Shown in pieces: positions 45,690-57,448 of a stretch of 64,000 nucleotides of DNA. Positions within the stretch are counted from its first letter, which is position 1, and each line of letters opens with the position of its first letter. Made by a program: the position numbers and the translations under genes. Origin of the DNA: Liopterus haemorrhoidalis (taxonomy: Eukaryota > Arthropoda > Insecta > Coleoptera > Dytiscidae); assembly GCA_963971575.1 (NCBI GenBank), contig OZ020622.1, positions 11,632,279 through 11,696,278 on the forward strand. The letters run 5' to 3'. Under the pieces are notes generated by a model. That model did not search any database and was not told the DNA's origin. It worked only from the letters and a program-made list of their open reading frames with translations.

Positions 45690-46500
45690 CGGCATAGAAT
45701 CAATTAGCTACCGGCATTTCTCCAAGGGAATAGTTATGGCATTTTAAAATTATTAAAATATTAATCATTATCACTATTATCATTGTTTATCACCATCACA
45801 GTTTATGTCACTACCACTGTCATTTAAATTAATAATTATTGAAGATTTATTTGGTGGAAAATTTGTTTCAATTGTCTTTACATGTTCTACACATTTTTTC
45901 TACAAATCACTACTTATTGCACTTGTATCGTCTTTAATTAATTATACTACAGTGTCACTTTCTGTCGATGTATGTATTTTTCCGGCGCACATTACCTTTT
46001 AATTGGCTCCATATTAGTTCTACAGGGTTTAAAACACAATAATATGGCAGTAGCCTTAAAATAATTGCCACGTCCACATTTTCGCATTCCACGCCAACGT
46101 CCACATTTTCGCACTCTAAATCACCTTGCACAGATTCACTATTTTCATTACAGAAATAAGAAATTTCTGCTAAATCAAGTTGTTAATGTATGCACGATAT
46201 GAACGTTGAAAATTAACTAACAAACAAGTATAACAACCCCTAAAATTTAGAAACAATAGGATTATAAATTTCGAAAATATCCTTAATGGTTTTTAAGAAA
46301 TTTTAATTGAACTAATGTTACATCTATTGTATTTAAATTTAAAATTCCCTTAATAACTATACTATTCTTTTTATAGCAACTAGTCTTAAGATTACTCCAT
46401 AAATCCATTATCGCATTGTTAAGCTTCTCAACAAGAGTGGTCATTTCATTTTGGAAATTCTATACCTAGTCGTTCGAAACGTACTATTATATCGTAAATG
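45690..46500 (-). mobile_element. Internally deleted IS630/Tc1-like transposon
   Basis: Its 5' half (46068-46475) matches 49570-50110 almost base for base. The coding strand (46155-45955) reads NSESVQGDLECENVDV, GVECENVDVA and then at once ILRLLPYYCVLNPVELIWSQ, LKG. In the family the latter (LPPYHCxLNPIELIWAQxKG) is the catalytic end with the last acidic residue, normally some 250 residues further on. The DNA-binding and first two catalytic parts are thus deleted. A short non-coding tail follows. Terminal repeats were not resolved. Confidence 0.65.
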
Positions 46501-47122
46501 TGGACAAAATGAAGACAAAATGTTTTTATATTGTTCATGAGAAAAACATTTTTATGGCCATCTAGCAAAAAACTCTCAAGAGGATATTCTTTAATAAATT
46601 ATTTTTAATTGGATTTTGCGGAAAATGAAGAAATTATTTTATAGCAGCAGAGGAAATTCAATTGATTATTTTTGCTGTAAAACATGAGATTAAGTAGTAT
46701 TAAATAATTTCTTTCTGTGGGGTTTTCTTGTTATTACGTGAGTTAAAACTGAGTTAATTATATTTTTGTCCTTTGAAAATAGTTAAAACAAGTTATTGGT
46801 TGAAAAAGACATTTACCCTTCAAATGAAGTTTATTTTAAATTAGATAATTTTGATATCCTATATCCAATATCCCATCGCTGCAAATTTTGCTGTATCGAT
46901 TATTAAAAATTACATTTTCATATCAGTCGACAGTGTTGTACTTAAAAGAAAGGTCATAACAATTTTTGCTTAATTATGAAGTTTAATTAAAGTAAAAAGT
47001 TTTTTTTTTTACTAAATTTTTAACACAAATATGCTTAGCAAATAAGAAGTTACGTTTGAAGTAGTGTTAAAAAAACTAACGTCAGTTACTGACTTTAAGA
47101 TTTGAAGGTCTAGCTTAGATTA
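46501..47122. other. Stretch without recognised gene
   Basis: AT-rich, closed frames. Confidence 0.4.
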
Positions 47123-48235
47123 CACTGGTCAACACAATTTTTGCTGACTTACATCTAAGACTTGTTTTTTACTAATTTGGTGCTGCTGAACTCAAATATC
47201 ACATCAGTTTTTGCGTATCACATCAGATTTTTGCTCTATAACAAATACATATTTTCGGCCAAATAATGCTTCTATCATTTAGTTTTAGACGTCGATACTG
47301 TAATTGGTACAAATTTGGCAAATGATAAGGACTAAATAATTAGAAAATATTCTTAAAATTTAATTTATAGTGAAAGAAAGAAAATGAGAACAGTTTTAAT
47401 TACATTTTAATGCATTGAAGTGTTAAAATAAAAATACAAAATAATTTAAGGATTAAATGGTCGTTTGTAAGATCTTCTAGAGTGCACCATTCCCGATAAG
47501 TCACTTTTAATACTCCAACAGTAGTCAGCCATCATGTGAGTATCCCACCTTTCTTGATAACGTCTCTCCATCTCTTTTAAATCCTGATGGAAACGTTCAT
47601 CTTGTTCATCACTAACATATCCAAGATTGATAGGAAATTTGTCAAGTTGATTGTTTAAAAAATGAAGTTTCACGTTCATGTTGCACTCCAGTTGATGATA
47701 ATTTTCAATCAAATTTTCGATCAAATGACCTCCACATAGTTTTCGGCTTTTTTATTCCCAAGAAAATTTTTCATGAGCGCCACGAAAGATTGCCATGCAT
47801 TCATCTCCATATCATCCATATGTACAGTGAAATGTGGATCATTCACTAATTTTCTAGACTCATTACTGAGTATTTGAAATGTTTCAGATATATATTTGAA
47901 CCAGTCACCATCTTTGTTCAACGCTTTTACAAACTGCTTCATTAGACCCAGTTTAATATGAAGAGGGGGGGGGGGAATGATTGTAAAAAGGTCTATAACA
48001 AGTATCTACATGTAAGGCGTTCCACGAAATAAATTGGACAACAAGAACGAAGTTGAAATTAAAGTAGACGTATATCAGAACGTGAAAAGGTGAAAAAACT
48101 CAAAATACGTTAGAACCTTAATTTGACGTGATAGGCAGAAACTGTTAACATTTTTGAAATCAGCACCCTAAAATTAGTTAAAAACAAGTATCAGATCTAA
48201 GTCAGCAAAAAAAAGTTTAAATTTGTGGACCAGTG
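47123..48235 (-). mobile_element. TIR element carrying the 'RFHQD...ADYCW' gene
   Basis: Left end CACTGGTCAACACAATTTTTG, CTGACTTACATCTAAGACTTG; right end is the complement of CACTGGTCCACAAATTTAAAC, TTGCTGACTTAGATCTGATAC, TTG. The inverted repeats stay alignable for about 60 bp. Flanking bases are (GA)TTA and TTA(TTA), compatible with a 3-bp TTA duplication but not proving it. The element is 1.1 kb, with a truncated gene inside. CACTG ends with a short target duplication recall CACTA-type (CMC) transposons; superfamily unresolved. Confidence 0.7.
47446..47977 (-). pseudogene. 'RFHQD...ADYCW' family protein, C-terminal half
   Basis: Minus strand: PPLHIKLGLMKQFVKALNKD (from 47977), HFTVHMDDMEMNAWQSFVAL, KNFLGNKKAENYVEV; after a one- to two-base frameshift near 47720, LIENYHQLECNMNVKLHFL, NQLDKFPINLGYVSDEQDE, RFHQDLKEMERRYQERWD, MMADYCWSIKSDL, stop at 47446. 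The His-x-Lys-x-Gly, NKKAxNY, RFHQD and ADYCW blocks are shared with the scrambled copy at 27802-28586. A ten-base G run (47970-47979) sits where the upstream part should continue; the N-terminal half is missing. Confidence 0.7.
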
Positions 48236-49239
48236 TTATTAGAATACAATATTTTTCGAAAAAATATATTAACTGATCTCATGACTCCGAAGCTTTTTCA
48301 TTTGCACTGTATACCAAATTTCTATAAGATTGTAATAAGTTTCTTTATCGCCTGTATTTTTAACTTAATATGCATAGAATTTGACAATTTACATTTAGAA
48401 TCTGTTTAGTTGTGTGATAAATCTTTCCTTGTTGGTGGCAATTGTATGCAAACTGGCACAAAGTTATTGAAAACTATCACATTTCCATACAAGCCCCAAT
48501 GGTCTCGCTGTAAAAAGCTGCAGTTTACAGTTCCCTGTAACTCTTAGATGGAGCTTTGAACCAGCGAGATCGCTCGATTATTCACACAAATCAATTTAAA
48601 TTGTATAGGATTTGGTACGAAATTCAAATTTAGATTCTTTTCTTTTTATATTTGTTTTCATTTTGTTTTATTGAATTTAATGTTACGTAACTGGGGCACG
48701 ATAATAACTAGTGAGTTTTTTTAGAGATGCAATTATAGGTAGATTCGGATGGGTAGGTTTAATGGATTTACTTTGGAAGTTTTAGAATTTTATTTTGTTG
48801 GATTATCATTATTTTTACCTCTTAGAATCTATTGCAATATACATCCTTTCTCCAGTGATGTGCTAGTATAGTATTTCCAAAATAAAATGGCCACCCTCAC
48901 TTATTGATTCCAATAATAGCTGACATTATAACCATTATACCTGCTGCGTTTATGGTTCTTTTAATAACAGTTACCAGGACTGTAATAATTATTTAAAATA
49001 AACGTGTTTTCTTATATGCTATTTAGAATGAACTATATATACTCACATGACATTCCTTCACATTTTTATCAGGCTAAGGACGGGCTATATTTGAATTACA
49101 AATCAGTCATGTTTAAAAATTTTGTTTTAAAGACTTTATAGTCTATATTAAATACTTCAAATTTGCACAAACAAAAATCATTCTTTTTTTGACACAAAAC
49201 AAAATAAATCCTAGCAACTTCAAATAATTATACATATGG
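48236..49239. other. Stretch without recognised gene
   Basis: AT-rich, closed frames; nothing repeated elsewhere noticed. Confidence 0.4.
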
Positions 49240-49680
49240 CTAACTTTGTATGGAAATTCTATTGTCTTCTTCCAACTTTTTTATTAAAAGATGCACAGTC
49301 GGAACTATATTTTTTGAATAAAAGTCGTATATTTTATTTATTATTGTTTTAGACATAAAACTATCTATTTTCTTAAAATCTGGTAAATCTGGTCTTTTTC
49401 GCTGCTTATTTTTGACACGAACAATGATCCGTTGAATTGTTCTGTATGGAACACTAGTTAATTCCGCAGTTCTAAGTATAGGTTTGTCATTACCTTCCGA
49501 AACTATCTTTTTATAAACGTACAGTATCAGAACTTTGCAATCTTCTAACAAATGACATTTTTCTTTAGTAGCCACGTCCACATTTTCGCATTCCACATCA
49601 ACGACCAAATTTTCGCATTCCAAATCACCTTGCACAGACTCACTATTTTCACTACAGAAATTGGGAATTATTCAAAATAA
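49240..49680 (-). pseudogene. IS630/Tc1-like transposase, N-terminal half
   Basis: Minus strand: FCSENSESVQGDLECENLVV, DVECENVDVATKEKC, then KVLILYVYKKIVSEGNDKP, LRTAELTSVPYRTIQRIIVR (helix-turn-helix), RKRPDLPDFKKIDSFMSKTI and DFYSKNIVPTVHLLIKKLEE. The last block is the linker before the DDE core in these insect transposases. The frame ends at 49240 and the catalytic core is absent. The complementary 3' part of the family survives in the 45690-46500 copy. Confidence 0.65.
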
Positions 49681-50110
49681 AATGGTCACCATAGAGCCAT
49701 GTTGTTAATGTATGCACGCTATGAACGTTGAAAATTAACTAACAAGTATAACAACCTCTAAAATTTAGAAACAATAGGATTATAAATTTGGAAAATATCC
49801 TTAATGGTTTTAAAGAAATTTCATTTGAAACCAATAGGTTAACTAATTTAATTAGGAATAAGTAAACTAGATATACGCAAGACGTGTAAAAGGACTAAAA
49901 TTTAGAAACAATAGGATTATAAATTTGAAAAATATCCTTAATGGTTTTTAACTTCAATTGAACTAGTGTTATATCAATTCGATTTAAATTTAAAATTCCC
50001 TTAATGCCTCTTTTTACTGCAATAAGTCTTGGGATTACTGCCATAAGCCCAGTATTGCTTTGTTAAGCTTTTTAACAAGACTGACCATTTCATTTTGGAA
50101 ATACTATAAA
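49681..50110 (-). mobile_element. 5' non-coding region of the IS630/Tc1-like copy, with internal duplication
   Basis: Homologous to 46160-46475. TTAGAAACAATAGGATTATAA with AATATCCTTAATGG occurs twice here (49764 and about 49902), once in the other copy, so ~135 bp have been duplicated. Homology between the two copies stops at GGAAATWCTATA (about 50105). Confidence 0.6.
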
Positions 50111-51042
50111 GTTAACTTTTTAAACTTTACTGAAACGATACGTTTTTGGTTGTTGTACGTAAAAAAAAGTAATCTCAGTCAAAAAAATGGCTATGTGGGC
50201 CACATAAATATCCTCGCGGGCCTGTAGTTTGGCCAGACCTGGACCAGAGTGGCAACTAAAAAATGTGGAGCGACAAAAAACTCTATAAAACCTAATAGCC
50301 TTTTTATTGAGTAAGAGTTTTAATAGTTTATTTTTCTACATCATGTTACAATTTACTTCTTACAAATTTATAAGCTCGACCATTTTAAATTTAAGAACAC
50401 TTATATTATTTATACTTAAGGTTGAAAGTTGTGAATTATTTGTCAGGACTTTCTACCTTGCTAAAGGACTATTCATCATTTTTACGGAAAATTCTTTAGG
50501 AGTTTATTTCCGTTTTTCCAGACTTGCATTTGAATAAAATGATGATGCATCGATTCATATGTTTTTTATTTTTTATTGACAAGTAAATAATAGTTCGAAG
50601 AAACGGAATATTTATACAAAATTTTCATGCTACATTAAGGTTTATGAAAGAAACCAATTTCAAGAGTATAATAAAAATACCATAAAACAAGTTAGCTTTG
50701 AGTTAAATATATGTGTTAATTAACCCTTTAAGCATTTTCAACTAACTCACACAGGAACCATAATCTATATATTTGTATAGGCGTAGTCTTTCCATCAATA
50801 CTGTTACAAGTCGCATCAATGTACTAAAAGAAAATAAAAATATCTTGAAACATCTTATGGAATTTCACTAAAGACTTTGTAACAGCAAATATTCCAAGCC
50901 TACGTATATAAAGACGACTAGGGGCCTCAGCCCGGCTACGCCGATCTTCTCCCCTACATCGTTAAAACTCGTCGCTTCGCGACTCGTTTTAATATAATAA
51001 GGCATTTTGTCGCACTTGTCGATTATAAAACTCGGCGCTCAT
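50111..51042. other. Stretch without recognised gene
   Basis: Mostly AT-rich. 50925-51000 is GC-richer (CTCAGCCCGGCTACGCCGATC, TCGTCGCTTCGCGACTCG) and looks like the edge of a repeat, unassigned. Confidence 0.4.
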
Positions 51043-51710
51043 CTTTTTTAACACTATTTTATGCAAATTCCCCCTACAAATTTCTTAAGTTTTATCGTTA
51101 ATTCACCCTAAATACTTAAGTTAGTTTTCTTCTGTCAAGAAATACGTTCAAAATGTGAAATCTCGTCACATTTTAAATTGCAAAAAAATTTGACAGCTGT
51201 CACCTTTTGAAATCTTGTAAGCATATTTTTGCCTCAAAATGATCCAATAATAGCCCAGATTCTTTGAAAAATGTTTTCTGATGCCTCAAAATATTATCTC
51301 GCACGTCAAAAAAGCTATCTTGAACCATTATCACCACTTAACACTTTGATTAACCCTGAAATTTTTAATATATATATATGTATATATAAATCTTTTTTTA
51401 ACACTATTTTATGGAAATTCGCCTTGCAAATGTCTTAAACTTTACCGTTAATTCACCTAAAATACTTAATTAGTATTCTTCTGTCAAGAAACACTTTCAA
51501 AATGTGAAATCTCGTCCCATTTTAAAATGCAAAAAATTTGACAGGTGTCTCCTTTTGAAACCTTGTAAGCATATTTTTGCCTCAAAATGCTCAAATAATG
51601 GCCCAGTTTCTTTGAAAAATGTTTTCTGATACCTCAAAATATTATCTCGCACGTCCAAAAAGCTATCCTGAACCATTATTGCCATATAACACTTTGATTC
51701 TTGCCGTAAA
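51043..51710. repeat. Two-unit tandem repeat, ~349-bp period
   Basis: CTTTTTTTAACACTATTTTATG begins at 51043 and 51392. Both units continue through CTTCTGTCAAGAAA, GTGAAATCTCGTC, AAGCATATTTTTGCCTCAAA, GAAAAATGTTTTCTGAT and AATATTATCTCGCACGTC to AACACTTTGATT. Unit one ends with an extra ATATATATATGTATATATA run. The minus-strand frame at 51497-51685 falls inside and has no motif. Confidence 0.8.
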
Positions 51711-53429
51711 TATTCTGGACCGGCCGTCTTCTATTAAGAATATTTTTGAATTATCGTCTGATAAAACTTGTCCGTACCGATCAATGGTGACTTTGATTCG
51801 ACACGGATTCGAGGAGAAAATGCATGATTTTTATCAATAAAAATTAGTTAGGACCCCCTGTCAAAATAAAATTAACACTAAAAAAATATCACCCGGATAA
51901 GACGGCGGTTCATTTTCCTCTCTCCGCGTTACCGGAAAAATGAAGATACACCAAAAGTTGAATAGAACATACATACCACACTTGTACAATATAATAGTAG
52001 ATTGTCCTGACTGATTGACTAACTCTTTCGCTCATCAACGCCCAACTCCTAGACCTATAAACATGAAATTCGGAGTGTATATTCTTTCCATGATGTAAAT
52101 ACCTACTAAGAAGGTTTTTTTTTATCAAAATTCAACGCCTAAGGGAAGAAATTTGCACGGTGTTCTCAATATCATTTAAGACTGACAAAAAATCGACTTG
52201 GTTCTTGCTTACAAAGATTGCCCATACACATGTATTGAAACATATTTCAGGATTTCGCCCTAATTAATCTCTAAAGGGGTGAATTAGATAACCCTTTGTA
52301 CCTCCTATGTTTGTTGAATTATAACATACCTTTTTATAATCTTTACTTGATGCACAAAAAAAAAAAAAAAACATAAGATCAACAGAAAGTGTTTTGATCA
52401 CTGTGGCTCCCGATGCGCTGGATTCCTTAGAGAGACATAGACGTCGCGGCGTAACATAGGTCTACGACTAAGATCGTAAGACCCACCATACGTGGTGACT
52501 AATAAACGGTTCTGCAGTGAAAATAGTGTATGTGTGCGGATTTAACCTACAGCAGAATTGCAGGTAAATCGCTGAAATATGGGCGCGTTACTTCAGAGCA
52601 GGTGTATACTCACAAACATAAAAAGGACAGGGTTCAGACGTATTTCACTCCGAGGGGTTATTCTCGAAGACTTATTACATGTGATTTGGTTGACCCTGGG
52701 AGTAGAAGTATTCGAAAGGGCCCACATAGTGGTTCTGGAGGAGTAATAATACAATTCTGTCCTCTTGAATCCCTAACCAGCCGTTGATATCGTAGAACTG
52801 CTCTGAGTAACACGAAAAATTATTTTGAATAATTTTTATATCAAACATAAATTAATAGAGGATAATGTAGGGTAAAATATTGCCAGTCTCTCTAGTTAAT
52901 TTCAATAAGGGGATAATTCAAATATATTAGCATAAATTAATGGATCACCCGGTAGACGGGAAATGTAAGTTTTATAAATCTGAATGTATAAATTGCGAAG
53001 CACACTTTAATTTTCAAAATATTAATTTCTCCCAGACACAACCAGAATACATTGGGTCGAGAAACTATACAACAAATAATATTCAAATTAAAATTTTGGA
53101 ATCTAAATTAACAAAATGGCAAAAATACAAAGTGCGCACGCATAGAGACTGAACTGTGCGGCGCGTCAAAAATACAATGCAAAATATTAATTGAATTTTG
53201 TACTCACGCGTTCTGTATGGAAAATACGAAAAAATACTTAGCATGATATACAGATACAGAAGTTGGCTTCAGTTATCCACAATCGGACCCTACAATTTCC
53301 TGGTGGAATCGCCGATGTTGGTTGATTACTGGCCCAACTTCTGGAGTGGTCTGAGTTCTCCTGGTTCACGTCTAGTTTTAGCAATTCCAGACTTACGCTA
53401 CTTGAGAAATTTATCTATAGATATTTTTG
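51711..53429. other. Stretch without recognised gene
   Basis: Includes a GC-richer part at 52395-52800 with an 85-codon open frame (52530-52787) that I do not recognise, and a 70-codon frame (52940-53152) with two Cys (C-x2-C) and no known family. Neither has supporting context. Confidence 0.3.
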
Positions 53430-54365
53430 ACTTGACTTGACTTAATAGTTGAGCCCTTTTACTATTTCTGGTGTCGGGCTTTGTGAGAGTTTGAATGTAA
53501 TTTGTATTTGTCTTCTTCTTTCACGGGGGATCGTCTCCACAGTTTTTTCCATTCCTTCCTATTTTGAGTCCTACTTCTTGCTTCACACCAAGGGGTACCT
53601 CTTCTCTCTACAGCTCTTCTTATTTCATCATTCCATTCCTTCCTAGGTCTTCCTCTTCGTCTCCTTTTAGCTACCCTGGCTTCATAAACCTTTTTTGTAT
53701 CTCTACTTTCATCCATCCTTTGTATATGACCAAACCATCTCAACTGTCCTTCTTCTATCATTTCTTCTACTGGTTTTGTTCCTAGTTCTGCTCTATACTC
53801 TGTGTTTTTTATACGATCCAGTTTTGTTCTTCCCTTGATCTTCCGTAGAAATCTCATTTCGCTGCTTCTTATTCTGCTTTTAAGTTTCTCTGTAGTTGTC
53901 CAAGCTTCTGATCCATATGTAAGTATTGGGATGGCTACGTTCTTGAAGACCTGGACTTTAGCCTCTGTTGGAATTTCCTTTTTTCCTAAGATAGAGGTCT
54001 TGATACTATTAAACAGCTTACCAGCAGCCCCAACTCGTTCCGTTATTTCCCTGTCTATTTTTCCGTCTGCAGAGAAAACAGATCCCAGATACTTAAACTG
54101 CTCAGCCTGTTGGAGTGTTTTTCCGTTTAATGTAATATGATGTTTTTCCGGTTTTGCACTGATGATCATGTTCTTTGTTTTCTCGCAGCTGATCTTCATA
54201 TTTATTCTGCTAAGCCACTTGCTGAAGATGTCTAGGTTACCTTGCAGATTTTCTTCATTGCTAGTGATTAGAACCTTGTCGTCTGTGTAGCATAGCTCTG
54301 AGATGGTAATTTGCTTCATTTTCCATTGCCCTATGTGGTATTTCTTTACTTCTTTTCTGGCGTTT
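53430..54365 (-). pseudogene. 5'-truncated LINE with 285-codon open frame
   Basis: The frame 54319-53462 starts at ISELCYTDDKVLITSNEENL (polymerase box, YTDD), then NMKISCEKTKNMIISAKPE, FKYLGSVFSADGKIDREITE, IPILTYGSEAWTTTEKLKS, IRSSEMRFLRKIKGRTKLD, LRWFGHIQRMDESRDT, KRRRRGRPRKEWNDEIRRAV and NRKEWKKLWRRSP. Uninterrupted by stops. The 3' end carries TCAAG repeats (53427-53440 region), a LINE-type tail. Sequence upstream of the polymerase box is cut off at about 54365. Same broad family as 9390-10985. Confidence 0.85.
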
Positions 54366-54592
54366 TTTGACTGAGATCAAAATCGCGCTACTAAACGAGG
54401 TTTTTTATCGGAAAAAACTTATGTTCTCGAGCGGTGGTCAAGTAATAACTCTTCGTCTAAGACGGAAATATACAGGATTCTAGCGGTTCAAACAAATGAA
54501 CGCTAGAATTGTATATGAAACCAGTGGCGAAGGGAAACCTCCGCTAGATTTGCCCTCCCATAAAAAAAATATTTTTTTTTTAAATGTTTAGA

Positions 54593-55098
54593 CAGGGCTT
54601 CGAACCGGAACTGAACCGAAAACCGAAAAAACCGTTATTTTTGTCGGAACGAAAACCGGAACTGAACCGAAAAAAAAATATCGGTTTATTTCGGTTCAGA
54701 TAATGTTTATGTGAGTGAATATAAAATACATTTTATTTAAGATAATTTTTTAAGCTGATGAGCAGAAAAAAAATCGTATTTTTTTAAACTGATAAGTAAA
54801 AAAAATGCGCTTCTATTATCTCAAGAGGGGGGGGGTGAATGCCAAGAATCCCCCCCCTGGCAGCGGCTTTGGTATGATTATTACAAAATAAGGAATAAAA
54901 TGTTCTTCTAAATTATAGTAGAAAATAAATTTCTAATACAAATAAAAGCATTTACAAATTTATCACTCGGAACTGAACCGAAAACTGAAAAAAACCGTTA
55001 TTTTTGCCGGAACGAAAACCGGAACCGAACCGATATATATTTTTTTAATCGAACCGGAACGAAAACCGAAACGAAAAAAATAACGGTTCGAAGCCCTG
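54593..55098. mobile_element. TIR element rich in GAACCGAAAACCG
   Basis: Starts CAGGGCTTCGAACCGGAAC and ends CGGTTCGAAGCCCTG. Repeats of AACTGAACCGAAAACCGAAA occur at both ends and in both orientations. The CAGGG terminus is hAT-like, but the 8-bp flanks do not match. No transposase. Confidence 0.55.
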
Positions 55099-56248
55099 GA
55101 TAAATCTTCAAAAATACATCAAATTATGTTCTATACAAATTTTTGTCCAAGGCTTGGTTTACTAGTTACAAATTAATTATCATGACCATGGAAACGTTAC
55201 ATATAAGTATGAAAAAATTGAGACTTGGAAAAATTTTAAACAATTTTACAAAAAATTTTCGAAATTTTTCGTTGTATCAAAAAACGTCTCAAATAAAAGT
55301 TATTAGTAATTGCATTTATAGTAACTTTTGTTCAATAAATTTTTTTGAAATATTTTTCTGTTGCTAAATATTCGCAAAAATCTTAAAATCGACACGAGTA
55401 AACTCCCATTTCTAGTCAACCGATTTTCATAAAAAACAATAGCGTTCTTCCCATTTAATAGGAGAATTTTTTAGTACCAGAACGAATTCTCTAAATTGAA
55501 CTTATTAAAATTTCTGCCCCAAAAGGGGTAAATTGGTATGTTTTATTTAATAGGATGCCCCCTGGAGCTTGAAACTTGAAATCCAGGGAGTATGTTCCTT
55601 TTATAACATAAGCATCCACCAAAAAGGAATTTTCGAAATTAGACTCTTAAACGGGTGAAAATGAGTATAGGTTTTTCACGAATCGAGTATTCTTTTTATT
55701 TTTTAAAAAAGGAAGTATGTATAATTTATAAAATCCAAACCCAATTAAAAATGTAGTTGGCAAATTTCCAATTTTGTTTTTTTTTTGTTATTTAATTGTT
55801 ACATCCCAAAAACATGAAAAAGATTGATAAGTTAAAAATAAATGAAACTAAATAGCTAATGTTGTTTTATAAATATTTCACGTAAAAATGTTTCGGATGG
55901 AGATAAAACCCGTTGTTTTTAATGTTGGTAATTTTTAACTAAAAATACATGATGTGATATTCCAAATAGTGGATTTCACAAACAGTCATGGCTGATAGGG
56001 TCGCTTGATAAAAAATTCAGGGTATTCGACCCACATTTAACCAGTAATCAATTCGGAATATACATTTTGTAACTTACAAACTTGAAACCTGCATTGTAAA
56101 ATGGATACGTGGGCTCAAAAATGCATTTTAAGTAAAGTAAACAGATTTTCAAAGGGCAGGGCGGGACAACATCCTTTTGTCTCCCGTACATAGCTCATGG
56201 CAACTTTTTATAATGGGTAAATAATATAACACCCCATGACTGCTTTAA
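55099..56248. other. Stretch without recognised gene
   Basis: AT-rich, closed or Asn/Lys-rich frames without motif. Confidence 0.4.
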
Positions 56249-56330
56249 GGGTTTTGTAGGCAGGACCAAAACACTCTTATAACGTCACTTGTGTCTGCCT
56301 GAACCTAAAAACTTCAAATTTGTATTTAAA
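56249..56330 (-). mobile_element. End fragment of the microsatellite/tRNA-like element
   Basis: AGGGTTTTGTAGGCAGGACC, AAAACACTCTTATAACGTCAC, GTGTCTGCCTGAACC then CTTCAAATTTG match the low-coordinate end of 44758-45667, with only one or two CTGT units where the others have 8-16. Confidence 0.5.
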
Positions 56331-56489
56331 TATAGGCTGGCTAACTAAAGCTGGCTGGTTATGCAGTAGTAAAAAAAAATTGAAGGGGCCGTTGTTATTT
56401 CTGTAGCAGTTGTACGGTACAGTCACACAGAAATTAATTTTCAGAGTAAATAGAGAATCGCTCGTGCATTAAAATTAAATCATTTTTTA

Positions 56490-57120
56490 CAACTGTACTC
56501 GGCTGTCTCACTCAGTCATAATACTGTTGTACTCTGCGTAGTAGAATGTTTTACTGGCCATCTTAAGATAGCCCGACAGTAGGTCACGTACAGCTTACGA
56601 AGTAAATTTGGTGACCGATCGCTGAAAGACTTCGATATTAAAAATACCATAAAATTTACCGTCCTAAGTGCTTTAGCCAATTGACTGGACCAGTGCAGTT
56701 TGGATGTGACTACTACTCCCTGTTCAGTCTGCTTAGCGATATCTTTTATCACTATCGATATCATCATATATTGACGTTTTGGGTTATTGTAGCCGATGTG
56801 GACTACAATTTTATCAAAGTTTATAGGAAGGAGCCAAGTTTTGGCCATTGAAATACGGCATTGATGTCAGTATGTATGGTAAAATAATAAAATAACAAAT
56901 TTTCGAAAATTTTTTTGTCATCCGCAAACCCGAGGACTGATTATGCTTTAAAAGATCCACCAGCAATTTCATAAATAATAAAGGTCCCAACATAGAACCC
57001 TGTGGTACTCTCCTAGGTTTTGGTCAGAGGTTGAAAAAAAGTTACGAATCCTGACATGGAAACTATCTTAGTGAGAAAAGCTTCAATCCATTTTAAGAAT
57101 TTACCTTATAAACCATAGTG
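56490..57120 (-). pseudogene. CR1-like LINE RT, downstream part
   Basis: Minus strand: RRVPQGSMLGPLLF (about 57000), SSGLRMTKKFSKI-type remnant of the FADD box (about 56930), and the open frame 56848-56516: WLLPINFDKIVVHIGYNN, KQTEQGVVVTSKLHWSSQL, NFMVFLISKSFSDRSPNLL, RKLYVTYCRAILR. All are RT thumb-region blocks; catalytic Asp residues are lost. Continues upstream across the hAT MITE. Confidence 0.65.
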
Positions 57121-57440
57121 CAGTGGTTCCCAACCTTTTTTCCTTGACAGACCCTCAAAATCTCCTAACAAATTTTGCGGACCCCCTAAAGATAAAACTA
57201 TAAAAAGAAAATTTTATATGTACGGAAGGTTTTATAAATGTATAATGTTGTAGATAATTAAAGGTAGATTCTAAAAAAAAATTATCTCTGTAAAGTTAAC
57301 ATTGAAATCGTTCTTCACAATCCATATAATTTTATAACAATTATTTTACGGCTGCGCCACGTGCAATTGTAAAATCAAAAACCTATATCCACCGCGGACC
57401 ACTTATAATAGCTTTGCGGACCACAGGCTGAAAACCACTG
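57121..57440. mobile_element. hAT-type MITE with 8-bp target duplication
   Basis: Ends CAGTGGTTCCCAACCTTTTT and complement of CAGTGGTTTTCAGCC; flanks CCATAGTG (57113-57120) and CCATAATG (57441-57448) match at 7 of 8. The inside has the inverted GACCCYC/GCGGACC patches seen in many CAGTGGTT hAT MITEs. 320 bp, non-coding. It sits within duplicated LINE sequence. Confidence 0.85.
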
Positions 57441-57448
57441 CCATAATG

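Noticed and set aside
53564..54140. Plus-strand frames opposite the 285-codon LINE frame
   Set aside because: Shadow of the RT; no independent support.
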